Positions 36,002-43,844 of a stretch of DNA of 49,084 bases are shown in pieces. The DNA comes from Actinospica acidithermotolerans (GTDB lineage Bacteria; Actinomycetota; Actinomycetes; Streptomycetales; Catenulisporaceae): positions 1 to 49,084 of the forward strand of contig NZ_JAGSOH010000049.1 of assembly GCF_018139625.1 (NCBI RefSeq), in the 5' to 3' direction. Numbering within the stretch: the stretch's first letter is position 1; each line of letters starts with the position of its first letter. Below the pieces are notes generated by a model. The model saw nothing but the letters and a program-made list of their open reading frames with translations. It searched no databases and had not been told where the DNA came from. The position numbers and the translations under genes were made by a program.

Positions 36002-36400
36002 CTACTCGCACGGGATACTCTCGGTGCCCGACGTCCACGTCGACTCCCCGGTCGTTGAAGCCGTGACGATCAGAATGCCGTAGCTCCTGAAGTCGTGATT
36101 CGCCAGGTTGCTGAGGCAGGTGTAGCTAGGCGTGACGGTGTAGCCGACCGCACAAGCATGCGGGTTTCCCCCCGCCGCCGAGACCGTTTGCCATGACTGG
36201 CCACCGTACTCGTTGTTGACGAGCTCCTGCATATCCACAGACAGGGAACACGAGGTCGGGGGCGGGCTGGAGCATTCGGTGATCTTTCCCTGGCTGTACC
36301 ACGTGCTGTTGGCGACGATGCGGTACGGCGCCGTGATGAGCGCCTGGCACTCGACAACGACGTTGGGCGAGGCGTGGGCACCGTGCGAGTGGGCCGTCAC
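36002..36400 (-). CDS. Probable secreted Cys-containing protein with interrupted 5' end
   Basis: A GTG at 36400 gives 132 residues, but the same frame remains open upstream to 36481 and encodes FALVGAGAATAAAASS, a convincing signal-peptide core and cleavage region. It is then blocked by two consecutive stops (36482-36487) and has no start codon. The mature part has Cys residues near VVVECQALI, ITECSS, PTSCSLS, HACAVGY, YTCLSN and SIPCE, suggesting disulfides. I do not recognise the family. Either the gene has lost its 5' end or an unusual start is used. It is AT-richer than its surroundings, suggesting transfer. Confidence 0.5.
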   Translation of the reverse strand: MTAHSHGAHASPNVVVECQALITAPYRIVANSTWYSQGKITECSSPPPTSCSLSVDMQELVNNEYGGQSWQTVSAAGGNPHACAVGYTVTPSYTCLSNLANHDFRSYGILIVTASTTGESTWTSGTESIPCE

Positions 36401-36487
36401 GGTGGTGGACGAGCTGCCGTTGGTCGACGACGCGGCCGCAGCCGTCGCCGCCCCTGCCCCTACCAGGGCAAATGAGCCGGTCTATCA

Positions 36488-37013
36488 GAGGACGGAGAAA
36501 GCCGTCAAGAAAATTGGAGTTTTCGGTCTATTGGAACTGAGGCCTAAGGGATTTGAGTTGCGTTATGTGACTACCGTAGTCTCGGCGCTCTTCGAGTACT
36601 GGCGCGTCGTTCTCCGCGCGCGCCCATCATGTCGCTGGAAGTTCTCGCTCCATCGAGACAGGAGCCCGGCGGCGCGCCGGCCGCTTTGGCTGCGGCGCGT
36701 CTAGCGGGCGCGTGGCTGTGAAAGGCGGCCGCGTAGTCGTATCGCGACGAAACGCTGCGCGCCGTAACTTGACACTTGGCGCCCGTAGACGCGCGCCGAT
36801 GTATGCCGTCGTCGTCTCCGAGCGACCGATAATTTGGGGACGCCCTCGGGACAGCCGCCCGTAGAATCCCGGAATCAGCCGGAGTGGCCCGGATGCTGAC
36901 GGAGGCCCCGCGTGTGGTGGGCATGGAGACTTTATCGGCATCCTGGCATCTCACCATGGCGCTGACCTGCAAGAAGAGCAATAATGAGATGGGGATGCTG
37001 CCCCCAGCTTGGG
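36488..37013. other. Stretch without a convincing gene
   Basis: Open frames here (for example a 136-codon frame on the minus strand, 36571-36981) have Arg/Ala-rich, low-complexity translations and no ribosome sites or recognisable domains. Apart from lying upstream of the interrupted secreted-protein gene and next to the tRNA 3' end, I see nothing definite. Confidence 0.5.
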
Positions 37014-37086
37014 TGCCCTTGGCGCGATTCGAACGCGCGACCTACCGCTTAGGAGGCGGTTGCTCTATCCCCTGAGCTACAAGGGC
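37014..37086 (-). tRNA. tRNA-Arg (anticodon CCU)
   Basis: On the minus strand the sequence begins GCCCTTG and ends CAAGGGC plus discriminator A, a perfect 7-bp acceptor stem. The D-arm is AGCTCAGGGGATAGAGC, the anticodon arm ACCGC-CTCCTAA-GCGGT, and the T-arm CGCGCGTTCGAATCGCGC. The loop CTCCTAA gives anticodon CCT, which reads AGG. CCA is not encoded (ACCC follows). The 3' end points toward the integrase remnant, so the gene is a possible ancestral integration target. Confidence 0.95.
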
Positions 37087-37337
37087 GGGATGTGCTGAAA
37101 ACCTGGATGAAAACCCTGGGGACCAGCGCCCCGGCGGATCTTGATCTTGGATTCAGCAACTCCTGCAGGCGCCCGTGCGAGGGCGCGACCCATGTTGCCA
37201 CGCTAGGTCGCTTCCGTGCCCGGACAGCGGACAGCTTACAGGCTGGCGTTGGAGTTCTTGAACCTTGTTACCGGGGTCAACGCATGCGGCCGCGAGTCGA
37301 AGGAGCGCGGAACTCGTCGAGCCACCCTGGTCAGGGT

Positions 37338-38777
37338 CTATGCGGCACTGCGAAGCTGTTGGTCGGTGGCGGTGCGCCTGAGGTAGCAATGGCGTGCGAT
37401 CGCGTTCTGGGTCTGGGCGAAGGCCAGGACGGCGAGCGTCTGGCGGTCGGCGCCGTACGCGATGATCCTTTTGTGGCGCCAGGTGGTGTCGAGGAGCGCG
37501 TTGAGGGACTCCGAGTCGGGCCTGTGGCCGTACAGGCGGTCGAAGGTTGCGGTGCCGGGCGGGATCTGGCGTAGGTGTTCGGCGGTGTTGAACGCGCGCT
37601 TGGTGTCTTCTTCGTTTTGGTCGAGGCGGACTCGGTGGATGTGCGTGACGCCTCGGTAGCAGGGGATGGCCAGGACGTGGTACCAGCGGCAGGAGTCTGA
37701 GGACTCGCGGCGTTCGACGCGGGTGACGGGGATCGGACGGTATTCGGCGGTGCCGTCCTCGGTCAGCGTGCGTTCGGTGACGCGGCCGTCGGCGGCGTAG
37801 AGGTCGTGGTAGCACGCAGGGCCTCGCAGTGCAGTGATCTTTTCGGGCTTGGCGCCTCGGTGTTGCTTGTTGATGGCGAGCAGGCCCGCCTTCGCCAGGG
37901 AGTTGCGGTGCACGCCGCGTAGGGCGCCGTCCCAGACGACCCCAAGCATCCCGGGTGCGAAACCGGCGAGGCGCACGGCGCTGTCCACTGCGAGGGCGGC
38001 CTCGCCGCCGGGGTGGCGCGGGCGCTGGTAGCGCAGGTCGAGGACGACGCGTTCGTGGTAGTGCGGGCTACGGCTGCTCAGGAAGACGAATTTCGGGCCC
38101 CACACCTTGGTGTTCTCGTCTCCGCCCTCGGAGTGCAGTCCGGCTCCGGGATCGACCCGGTGGTGGCGCAACTCGCCGGTGCGCTCGTCGATCGAGGTGG
38201 GTTTTTGCGCTTTGGTGGGGCTCTTCGGGATGGTGCCGTCGCCGACGACCAACTGGGTCTGGCCGGGGGCGCTCCAGGATCGCGGGGCGTTCGGGTCGAG
38301 CAGGCCTTGGGAGAGCGCCTGGGCCAGTGCCCGCTCGCGGAATGCGTCGAGCAGCGCGGGCAGATGGTCGACGAGCTTTTTCCGGTTGTAGAGCCACTGG
38401 TTTCGTGTGGGGCCGGTTTCGGGGAGGGCGTCGGCTGCTGCCTGGTCGAGGCATTGTGCGACCCCTTCGCGTACGAGGGACCAGTAGGTCGGGTCTGCCA
38501 GATGCGCTTCGGTTGCGCGGGCGGACTGGAAGACAGCGGTCAGGGCGTTGTAGAGGAGGTAGATGTAGAGCGGGAAGTCGGCGGGGCGTCCCGGCGAGCC
38601 TGCTTCCTTCTCGGGCAGCTGAGCGGCCAGTGCGTAGATGGCGGGGTCGTTGACCACAGCTCTGACCCTGGCCAGGACGATCACGGACTGCTTGGCGTTG
38701 GCTTTGGCGGTGGCCGTCTGTTCCTTCTTGCCGCCGGGCGGGCGCGGTGGTGCGTCACCGAAGATGTCAGCGGGCAC
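37338..38777 (-). CDS. DDE-type transposase-like protein of unrecognised family
   Basis: The start is put at GTG 38777, which overlaps the upstream recombinase-like gene by 11 bases and has AGGGG upstream. A TTG at 38849 is a longer alternative. The roughly 479-residue protein has a helical N-terminal domain and a core with spaced acidic motifs: QLVVGDGTIPKSPTK, GVVWDGALRGVHRNSL and YGHRPDSESLNALL (candidate D, D, E). The tail QNAIARHCYLRRTA is basic. The GDGT...WDGALRG spacing suggests an RNase H-like transposase fold, but it matches none of the IS families I know. Its tight coupling to a tyrosine recombinase-like gene is notable. No terminal inverted repeats were found around it. Confidence 0.55.
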   Translation of the reverse strand: MPADIFGDAPPRPPGGKKEQTATAKANAKQSVIVLARVRAVVNDPAIYALAAQLPEKEAGSPGRPADFPLYIYLLYNALTAVFQSARATEAHLADPTYWSLVREGVAQCLDQAAADALPETGPTRNQWLYNRKKLVDHLPALLDAFRERALAQALSQGLLDPNAPRSWSAPGQTQLVVGDGTIPKSPTKAQKPTSIDERTGELRHHRVDPGAGLHSEGGDENTKVWGPKFVFLSSRSPHYHERVVLDLRYQRPRHPGGEAALAVDSAVRLAGFAPGMLGVVWDGALRGVHRNSLAKAGLLAINKQHRGAKPEKITALRGPACYHDLYAADGRVTERTLTEDGTAEYRPIPVTRVERRESSDSCRWYHVLAIPCYRGVTHIHRVRLDQNEEDTKRAFNTAEHLRQIPPGTATFDRLYGHRPDSESLNALLDTTWRHKRIIAYGADRQTLAVLAFAQTQNAIARHCYLRRTATDQQLRSAA

Positions 38778-39795
38778 CGGCGCCCCTGACGTTCTTCGCT
38801 GCCCGGGGGGCGTCGGGTTCGGCCGGTCGGGGCCGCCACTCGTATCCAATCGCGGCTGCTGCGCGGTCCAGGGAGGCCAGGCCGAGGCGCACTGCGGCGT
38901 CCTCGATGCGCCCGGTGCGGGCGAAGACGACGGCCGCGCGGTGCGCGGTGATGGAGGCGGGACGCAGGTCTGCCTCGCCGGCGAGCCCGGCCCAGGTCAT
39001 CACGTCGTTCAGGGCGACGCATACGCGTGCCTGGAGTTGCGCGTCAGTACCGCGTCCGCTGGTGGCCACCGGAATCTCCCGGTCGGGTAGCTGCGTATGG
39101 CGTGATCGCAGCGTTTCGGCGCGATCCGACAGGACGTGCAGCTGCCAGGTGTCGAGCGGGCACCAGCGCGCGGCCGTCTTGCTGCTGCCGTGCACCCGCA
39201 CGCGTGCGCGCTCGAAGTCGAGGTCGGCGAGGCTGATGTGCCCGATCTCGCCGGTATGCGCGCCCGCGTCGGCCAGCGCGACGACGGCCGCGTGCCGGGT
39301 GTGGTGAATGCGGGATTCGGCGTATCGCCGCACCAGCTGAATCTCGTCGTCGGTGAGCGGGCGCGCGGCCTGACCGGTCTTGGGCGGCAGGTGGATGTCC
39401 ATGGTGGGGTCGGAGGTGACCAGGCCGAGGCCGCGGGCGGTACGGAAGAGCGTGCGCAGGACGGTGCGGCGAAGGTGCTGGGTGGCCAGCGCCGAGTCGG
39501 AGACATGGCCGTGCCGGCTCCTGCCGCGCGCCGTGATGAATCCTTCGGCGATCCGTCGGTCCACATCGTCCAGCCCAGCTGCGCCGCTGGCGGCGGCGTA
39601 GCGGGTGAAGCGCCGCGCGAGCAGGGCGAACTTGTCGGCGCTCTGCAGGGACATCAGCCCGTCGGCGGCCTCGCGCACCCAGCTTCGGCACACCGCCTGG
39701 ACCTCGGCGTGAAGGCGTCGGTCATCCACGGCGCGCCCGGCCGGATATCGCGTACGGCATCGAGGTGACTCCCCGTCAGAGTATGGTGCATACAT
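38767..39795 (-). CDS. Tyrosine recombinase-like protein with atypical catalytic positions
   Basis: Starting at ATG 39795, the 342-residue protein has an N-terminal SAM-like helical domain (LMSLQSADKFALLARRFTRY) and a C-terminal domain with integrase layout. It includes LTDDEIQLVRRYAES, ADAGAHTGEIGHISLADLDF, VHGSSKTAARWCPL and SITAHRAAVVFARTG, and finally LASLDRAAAAIGYEW. The beta-hairpin Lys (K206), a His-Arg pair (285-286) and the last Tyr (Y318) are kept. The first catalytic Arg, expected after TG at about 183-184, is missing (TGEIGH). It may be inactive, or a recombinase using a different set. Its start lies on a 16-bp dyad shared with the divergent regulator. Confidence 0.65.
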   Translation of the reverse strand: MYAPYSDGESPRCRTRYPAGRAVDDRRLHAEVQAVCRSWVREAADGLMSLQSADKFALLARRFTRYAAASGAAGLDDVDRRIAEGFITARGRSRHGHVSDSALATQHLRRTVLRTLFRTARGLGLVTSDPTMDIHLPPKTGQAARPLTDDEIQLVRRYAESRIHHTRHAAVVALADAGAHTGEIGHISLADLDFERARVRVHGSSKTAARWCPLDTWQLHVLSDRAETLRSRHTQLPDREIPVATSGRGTDAQLQARVCVALNDVMTWAGLAGEADLRPASITAHRAAVVFARTGRIEDAAVRLGLASLDRAAAAIGYEWRPRPAEPDAPRAAKNVRGAGAR

Positions 39796-39801
39796 GCACC
39801 A
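39786..39801. promoter_or_regulatory. 16-bp palindromic operator candidate
   Basis: GGTGCATACATGCACC is an inverted repeat of GGTGCAT/ATGCACC with a two-base centre. It covers the ATG of the recombinase-like gene and lies 43 bases before the divergent HTH gene. It is a natural binding site for that regulator, which would then repress the recombinase-DDE operon. Confidence 0.55.
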
Positions 39802-39843
39802 CCCTGGGGCGGGGTGGGGAGTCCGACAACCTGGAGGAGCCAG

Positions 39844-40206
39844 ATGGAGGTATGGGAAGATTCGCAGGTGCGCAGCGACGACGTCCCCGAGGCTTACGTA
39901 GCCGATGGGACGTGGCCGAATGTCACACTGCGCGAGGACGCGCCGGTTTCGGCCTACTACGGGCTCGCGCTCGCGCGGAAGCTGGCGTACGCCATCGCGG
40001 CGTCCGACACCAGCCTGCGCGCCCTCGGTGAGCGGGCAGGGGTGAGCCACACCACCGTTTCCCGGCTCCTGGCCGGGCGGGTGCTGGTGGATATCGGCAC
40101 GGTCGCGCGGATCGAGGCCGCGTTGGGCGCGGAGATCTGGCCTGGTCTCGGCGCGCTGGCGCAGCGGCGCACGGACGCCGGAACGGGTGACGGGACAGGC
40201 AGCTGA
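39844..40206 (+). CDS. Xre-type helix-turn-helix regulator
   Basis: ATG 39844 follows GGAGGAG (39833-39839). The 120-residue protein has a mixed N-terminal segment (1-35) and an HTH domain (about 45-100): LARKLAYAIAASDTSLRALGERAGVSHTTVSRLLAGRVLVDIGTVARIEAAL, the Cro/C1 form with the recognition helix HTTVSRLLAGR. It is transcribed divergently from the recombinase-like and DDE-like genes and followed at once by a hairpin. Inference: it is the repressor or control factor of that module. Confidence 0.85.
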   Translation: MEVWEDSQVRSDDVPEAYVADGTWPNVTLREDAPVSAYYGLALARKLAYAIAASDTSLRALGERAGVSHTTVSRLLAGRVLVDIGTVARIEAALGAEIWPGLGALAQRRTDAGTGDGTGS

Positions 40207-40235
40207 CGGGTGAATCGCGCAGCGATATTCACCCG
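40207..40235 (+). terminator. 9-bp hairpin after the HTH gene
   Basis: CGGGTGAAT (40207-40215) and ATTCACCCG (40227-40235) form a perfect stem beginning directly after the TGA stop, with an 11-base loop. It is probably a terminator, possibly an element end. Confidence 0.65.
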
Positions 40236-40277
40236 TTCGCGGGATTTTGTGCTTAGAGCACTGGCATGATGTTCACG

Positions 40278-40344
40278 TGGACGTAGAGGGACTCGAACCC
40301 TCGCCGGCTTGGCTTCCAGGCACCGCCGGCGCACCTGCACGCCC
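40278..40344 (-). other. tRNA-like remnant (T-arm and acceptor stem)
   Basis: The minus strand contains an excellent T-arm (GAGGG-TTCGAGT-CCCTC) followed by TACGTCC and A. A GGGCGTG 67 bases upstream can pair with it using two G-U pairs. A complete tRNA is not formed: only about 33 bases separate the acceptor and T-arm parts, and no standard anticodon stem fits. It is probably a decayed tRNA or an attachment-site remnant derived from a tRNA 3' end, next to the recombination module. Confidence 0.45.
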
Positions 40345-40385
40345 ATGCTTGGTGCCCGCGTCGTACGGCGCGGGCACCGCCTTTC

Positions 40386-41243
40386 TCACTCGCAGCGATG
40401 GAGCACCGATTCGCCGTTGCCCTGGGACAAGACCGCCAGCGCCTTCATGAAGGCCGGGATCTCCTCGGGGGCGAGTGTGCTGACAGCCTCGTAGGTCAGC
40501 TCCATCAGGACGGACGCGCGGCGCTGTGCCGGAATCGTCACGCGATGCCGCGGCTCGGTTTCCACGCGCACGTCCTCTCGGGGATCCTCGGCAGCCGGGG
40601 CTGCGAAAGTCTCGGGCTCGGTTTCCGGCCTAGCCCCAGCCTCGGACTCGGTTTCCGGCCGAGCTTCACCTGTGCCGGACTCGGTGCCAGTCGTCGCATC
40701 GATCGCCAGCAACCGCCCCGCCGCAACCATGCCGTCGTCTCCGATCTCGATCAGCACCGCCACGCTCAGCCACTCAAGCAGGCTCCTGAGTAACTTAATG
40801 TGCTGCTGGTGGCCGCCGCCGTCGGCCAGGAGCGCGGCTTCGAGCTTCTCCACCGGGAGAGGCTCGCCTGCCAGCTCCCGCTGGAGCGTCGGGTAGAACC
40901 ACATGCGGCGAAAGCGGTCGGCGAGTACGGCCCGCGCACGGTCACGCGAGGAATCCCAACACATTCCGAAGTCACGGCCGGCCTGCGAAGGCGCGAAAAT
41001 CCCGCTTCCGATCGTGTCCCACAGTCCGGCTTCGACGAAGAAGCGCGTGCTGTAGCGCGCCTGCCCGATCGCCACGCCGACCTGGCTGGTCGCGTCGTGG
41101 ATGCTGAAGGCCTTCAGGCGCGGGCCGCCGAGTATCGCCGCGGCAATCAGGAGCTTGATCTGGTTGGTGACCGACACGCGGCGCGAGGGCATCGGGTGCT
41201 GCGGGGGCTGGGTCGGAGCATGGGGTACCGCGTACGTCGTCAT
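40386..41243 (-). CDS. Unrecognised protein with predicted winged-helix segments and acidic Glu/Pro repeats
   Basis: ATG 41243 follows a GAGGTGG-type ribosome site. The 285-residue protein has two helical, wHTH-like parts: VTNQIKLLIAAAILGGPRLK at about 30-50, and RDRARAVLADRFRRMWFYPTLQRELAG at about 105-130, followed by LLRSLLEWLSVAVLIEIGDDG. A low-complexity region repeats RPETE/PETE (about 185-225), then a short helical C-terminus (LTYEAVSTLAPEEIPAFMKAL). I do not recognise a family. The architecture suggests a DNA-binding protein of a mobile element. It faces away from the accessory genes to its right. Confidence 0.6.
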   Translation of the reverse strand: MTTYAVPHAPTQPPQHPMPSRRVSVTNQIKLLIAAAILGGPRLKAFSIHDATSQVGVAIGQARYSTRFFVEAGLWDTIGSGIFAPSQAGRDFGMCWDSSRDRARAVLADRFRRMWFYPTLQRELAGEPLPVEKLEAALLADGGGHQQHIKLLRSLLEWLSVAVLIEIGDDGMVAAGRLLAIDATTGTESGTGEARPETESEAGARPETEPETFAAPAAEDPREDVRVETEPRHRVTIPAQRRASVLMELTYEAVSTLAPEEIPAFMKALAVLSQGNGESVLHRCE

Positions 41244-41679
41244 GCCGCCACCTCGCCTCTTACTCTGCGTGCCTGATCGGGAACGGTACTGACGGCGATC
41301 GGCTGCGGGCAAATAACCGTCACCCAAACGTGGCCCGCCTTGTGGTGCACGGCGCGGCCCCACCACCTCTTGAGCGTCTCGTCGACCTGCGGAAAGTCGG
41401 ATCCCGGCGTCGAAGAATGGCCAAGCACGCAACGAGGGTCGACCAGTGACGGGCGGCTGCGGCCTTCGGTGTCCGCTTCGGTTCCCGGGCGCCAGGCGAT
41501 TGCCTGGCGCCCAGGGCGCGGCGTCGCGGGCGGGCCGCCTCGGCGTCCGCGGGCCTTCGAGTCGCGGCCCTGCCACCACGATCAGTCGGCTCCCCGCACT
41601 GCGTCCGGCCACTACCTCGCCTCAGGGTTCTGCTTCAATCGCCGGCGGCGGCTAGGATGCACCCTTGTGATGGGGGCGG
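41244..41679. other. Intergenic region with a strong hairpin and a promoter-like hexamer
   Basis: GGGCGCCAGGC (41487-41497) pairs perfectly with GCCTGGCGCCC (41502-41512) around a GATT loop, an 11-bp stem. TAGGAT at 41653-41658 lies nine bases before GTG 41667 and 21 bases before the chosen start at 41680, and may be the -10 of the accessory genes. No credible coding frame is seen. The hairpin may be an attenuator of that transcript. Confidence 0.5.
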
Positions 41680-42657
41680 GTGCAAGCTCAGGCGGGGATC
41701 GGCAGCGTCGGCAGGCGGTGGCCGAGGCGCGCGGGCAGGGCACGTCGCATCGCCCGCGCGCAGGCTGTGGACCAGGCGGCGCTGGCGCGCAAAGTCGAGG
41801 ACGCCTACCTCCGCTGGTACGAGCATTACGACGCGGGCGCAGACGAGCGTGCCGCCTTCCGGTTCCTGCTGCGCGCCGCCGAGGCGTGCATGGGCGCACT
41901 GGTGGTGCTCAGCGCTCTGTCCACGCTGCTGCCTTCGGAAGACGCCGTGCTCCGCGGCGGATTACGCGTCTCGCTCGTTGGCCTTCTCGCGGCTCTCGTG
42001 AGGCTCTGTGCGATGTGCCTCGCGAAACGCCTGGGGCCACGGCGAATCCACGAACTCGCGCTGGCGAGTCATGCCTCGGAGCCAGGAGCGCCCGCGCCGC
42101 AAGAGGCGATGCTCGTGCTCGTCGCGTTCGCGCTCCGCGCGCAACGCGTCTGCGCTGAAGGCGCGATCACGCCGTGCACGGCCGAACTGCTTGTGCTCGC
42201 GCAGTCACTGCGCTCCTGCGCCGCCAGGGTGCTGGCGGACTACGCCACCGCCGAGCTCCGGGGCCGCATACCCCGGAGCCTGCTTTCGGCGCGCCGCCAC
42301 AGGAACGAGAAGCTCGCCGCGCACCTGCTCGCGCAGGCGGCGACGGTACTCACCGCGGATTCGACCGCAGATCTGACCCGGGCCTGCGCGCCCGCCCAGG
42401 ACATGCTCAGGGCATGGGCGCACGGGGAGCTGAACACCTACGCGCAGACGCTTCCCGAGAGTCGGCGGCGCGGCATCGTCGCACGAGTCGGAGCGCGTGT
42501 CCCGGCGCTGGCACTGATCGCCGTCGGACTGGCCATAACGGCGATCACCCGCCGGCTGACCGGCGCCGGGCTGCCGTTCCTCGAACTCGGCACGGTGCTC
42601 GCCGCGAGCCTGCCGACCCCGCTCGACACCATCAGGTTCCTGATCCCTGACCGGTAG
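41680..42657 (+). CDS. Unrecognised membrane protein of the accessory region
   Basis: GTG 41680 is the first in-frame start; GTG 41767 would remove a basic stretch of about 30 residues. The 325-residue product has a charged N-terminus (DQAALARKVEDAYLRWYEHYD), a hydrophobic pair around residues 68-115 (CMGALVVLSALSTLL and RVSLVGLLAALVRLCAMCL), a helical cytosolic middle, and two terminal TM-like segments (about 275-320, ALALIAVGLAITAI and LGTVLAASLPTPL). No known domain. A 237-base gap separates it from the next gene, so it may be independently transcribed. Confidence 0.55.
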   Translation: MQAQAGIGSVGRRWPRRAGRARRIARAQAVDQAALARKVEDAYLRWYEHYDAGADERAAFRFLLRAAEACMGALVVLSALSTLLPSEDAVLRGGLRVSLVGLLAALVRLCAMCLAKRLGPRRIHELALASHASEPGAPAPQEAMLVLVAFALRAQRVCAEGAITPCTAELLVLAQSLRSCAARVLADYATAELRGRIPRSLLSARRHRNEKLAAHLLAQAATVLTADSTADLTRACAPAQDMLRAWAHGELNTYAQTLPESRRRGIVARVGARVPALALIAVGLAITAITRRLTGAGLPFLELGTVLAASLPTPLDTIRFLIPDR

Positions 42658-42894
42658 CGTGCAGCAGCGCATGCGGGAAAGCGCGTGCAGCGCACTCCAC
42701 TGGCGAACGCTGAAGCGCGCTCGCCCGTAAGGGTGGAATCGCCTGACGTCCCGGGCGCGATCGCGGCCGATCACAGCGCTGCGCCGTGCCTTCTCAGCGC
42801 GGAGCCGCGTTGACGGAGCGCGATCCGGTTCGCCCACACGGCAAATACACTGCGTGCCGATTGAAGTACTCTTCGCCGTCTCGTGGAGGTCGCC

Positions 42895-43767
42895 GTGGGC
42901 ATGACAGAGCTGGAATTCACCCGCGCGCTTCGCGATGCCGCCGGTGAGCGCGATAGCAGGCTCTGGCTCGGCGACGTGTTCGGACGCATGCCGAGTGCCG
43001 AGATGCGCGAGGACGCCCACCGGTTGGGCAAGAGCCTGCGCAGCGCGCAGGAGTACGCGCACACCTCGAGGATGTGCACGCCGCCCGTGCGCGAGCGGAT
43101 CAGCGCGAGCCCGGTCCTGGTGTCCTACACGGTCCTGCGTATCGGCGCGCGGGCGAATCGGCTCAAAGTCCCGTACGACGAGAGCTACCACACCCTGCTG
43201 CGGATGATCGAGGAGGCGGAGGCTTCGGGCGTCGCCCAGATCACCCCGACCGCCTACCAGATGGCGATCGGCCTCGGCCCGAGGCTGGAGGATCTGTTCG
43301 GGCCGGACGGCTCCGAAGAGGGATTCCTCGCCCACCTCGAGGAGACCGCGCCCGGGCCCGATCGCGAGCAGTTCTTCAGCTACCTGGCCGCACAGCAGCG
43401 CGAGAACGCGGAGAGGGACCGCGCGATCGCAGACGTGGTGTCGGCCAAGCGGGCCAAGCAGCGCGAATGGCGCGAACGGGAGGAGGGCCGCCTCGGGCTC
43501 GCCCCGGATCGCGCCGTGGCTGAGGAGACGGCGTTCGCCCGGGCGGTGTGCGCGATCGACGAGAGCATCAGGGCGCTGAATGCTCGATTCGGTCACCTCA
43601 TCTCGGCCGACCTCGAAGACGAGCGAAACCGGACCGCCGTTACCCTGGCCCATGCGAGCATCGCGATGTTCGCCAAACGGCTCGGCGCGCGTATCGCTCC
43701 GAACGCCGAACCCGCCGTGCTTATCCCCGCCCAGCACGACGGGCGCCTCGACGAGGTGGCGGCGTGA
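42895..43767 (+). CDS. Unrecognised helical protein with coiled coil, accessory operon
   Basis: GTG 42895 is five bases after GGAGG (42885-42889); ATG 42901 is an alternative. The roughly 290-residue product has a helical N-terminal domain (about 1-140) with FGRMPSAEMREDAHRLGKSL and TPPVRERISASPVLVSYTVLR. It has a charged coiled coil (about 165-205, ENAERDRAIADVVSAKRAKQ) and a helical C-terminus (IDESIRALNARFGHLI). It is soluble, with no catalytic motif. Its TGA overlaps ATG 43767 of a tiny ORF (TGATG), so the downstream genes are probably coupled. Inference only: a DNA-binding or structural factor of an element. Confidence 0.6.
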   Translation: MGMTELEFTRALRDAAGERDSRLWLGDVFGRMPSAEMREDAHRLGKSLRSAQEYAHTSRMCTPPVRERISASPVLVSYTVLRIGARANRLKVPYDESYHTLLRMIEEAEASGVAQITPTAYQMAIGLGPRLEDLFGPDGSEEGFLAHLEETAPGPDREQFFSYLAAQQRENAERDRAIADVVSAKRAKQREWREREEGRLGLAPDRAVAEETAFARAVCAIDESIRALNARFGHLISADLEDERNRTAVTLAHASIAMFAKRLGARIAPNAEPAVLIPAQHDGRLDEVAA

Positions 43768-43844
43768 TGTCCGGTGGCAACCGGCGGCCCGCCCGCTCGA
43801 CGGGCGACGCGGGTCGGGCGGGGGCGCTGTGGCCCTCGATGTGA
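43767..43844 (+). CDS. Possible 25-codon coupling ORF
   Basis: ATG 43767 overlaps the previous stop as TGATG. The frame ends at TGA 43842-43844, which overlaps an in-frame GTG (43841) of the next gene as GTGA. The peptide (SGGNRRPARSTGDAGRAGAL) has no recognisable feature. The two overlaps suggest a translational relay, but chance is possible. Confidence 0.3.
   Translation: MSGGNRRPARSTGDAGRAGALWPSM

Noticed and set aside
36571-36981. 136-codon minus-strand frame
   Set aside because: Basic, low-complexity translation with no ribosome site or recognisable motif.
37015-37086. Direct repeats of the tRNA-Arg 3' end as attL/attR
   Set aside because: I found no second copy of the tRNA 3' sequence in the window, so no attachment pair can be claimed.
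40278-40344. Functional tRNA gene on the minus strand
   Set aside because: Total length and the missing anticodon stem rule out a normal tRNA; kept only as a remnant.
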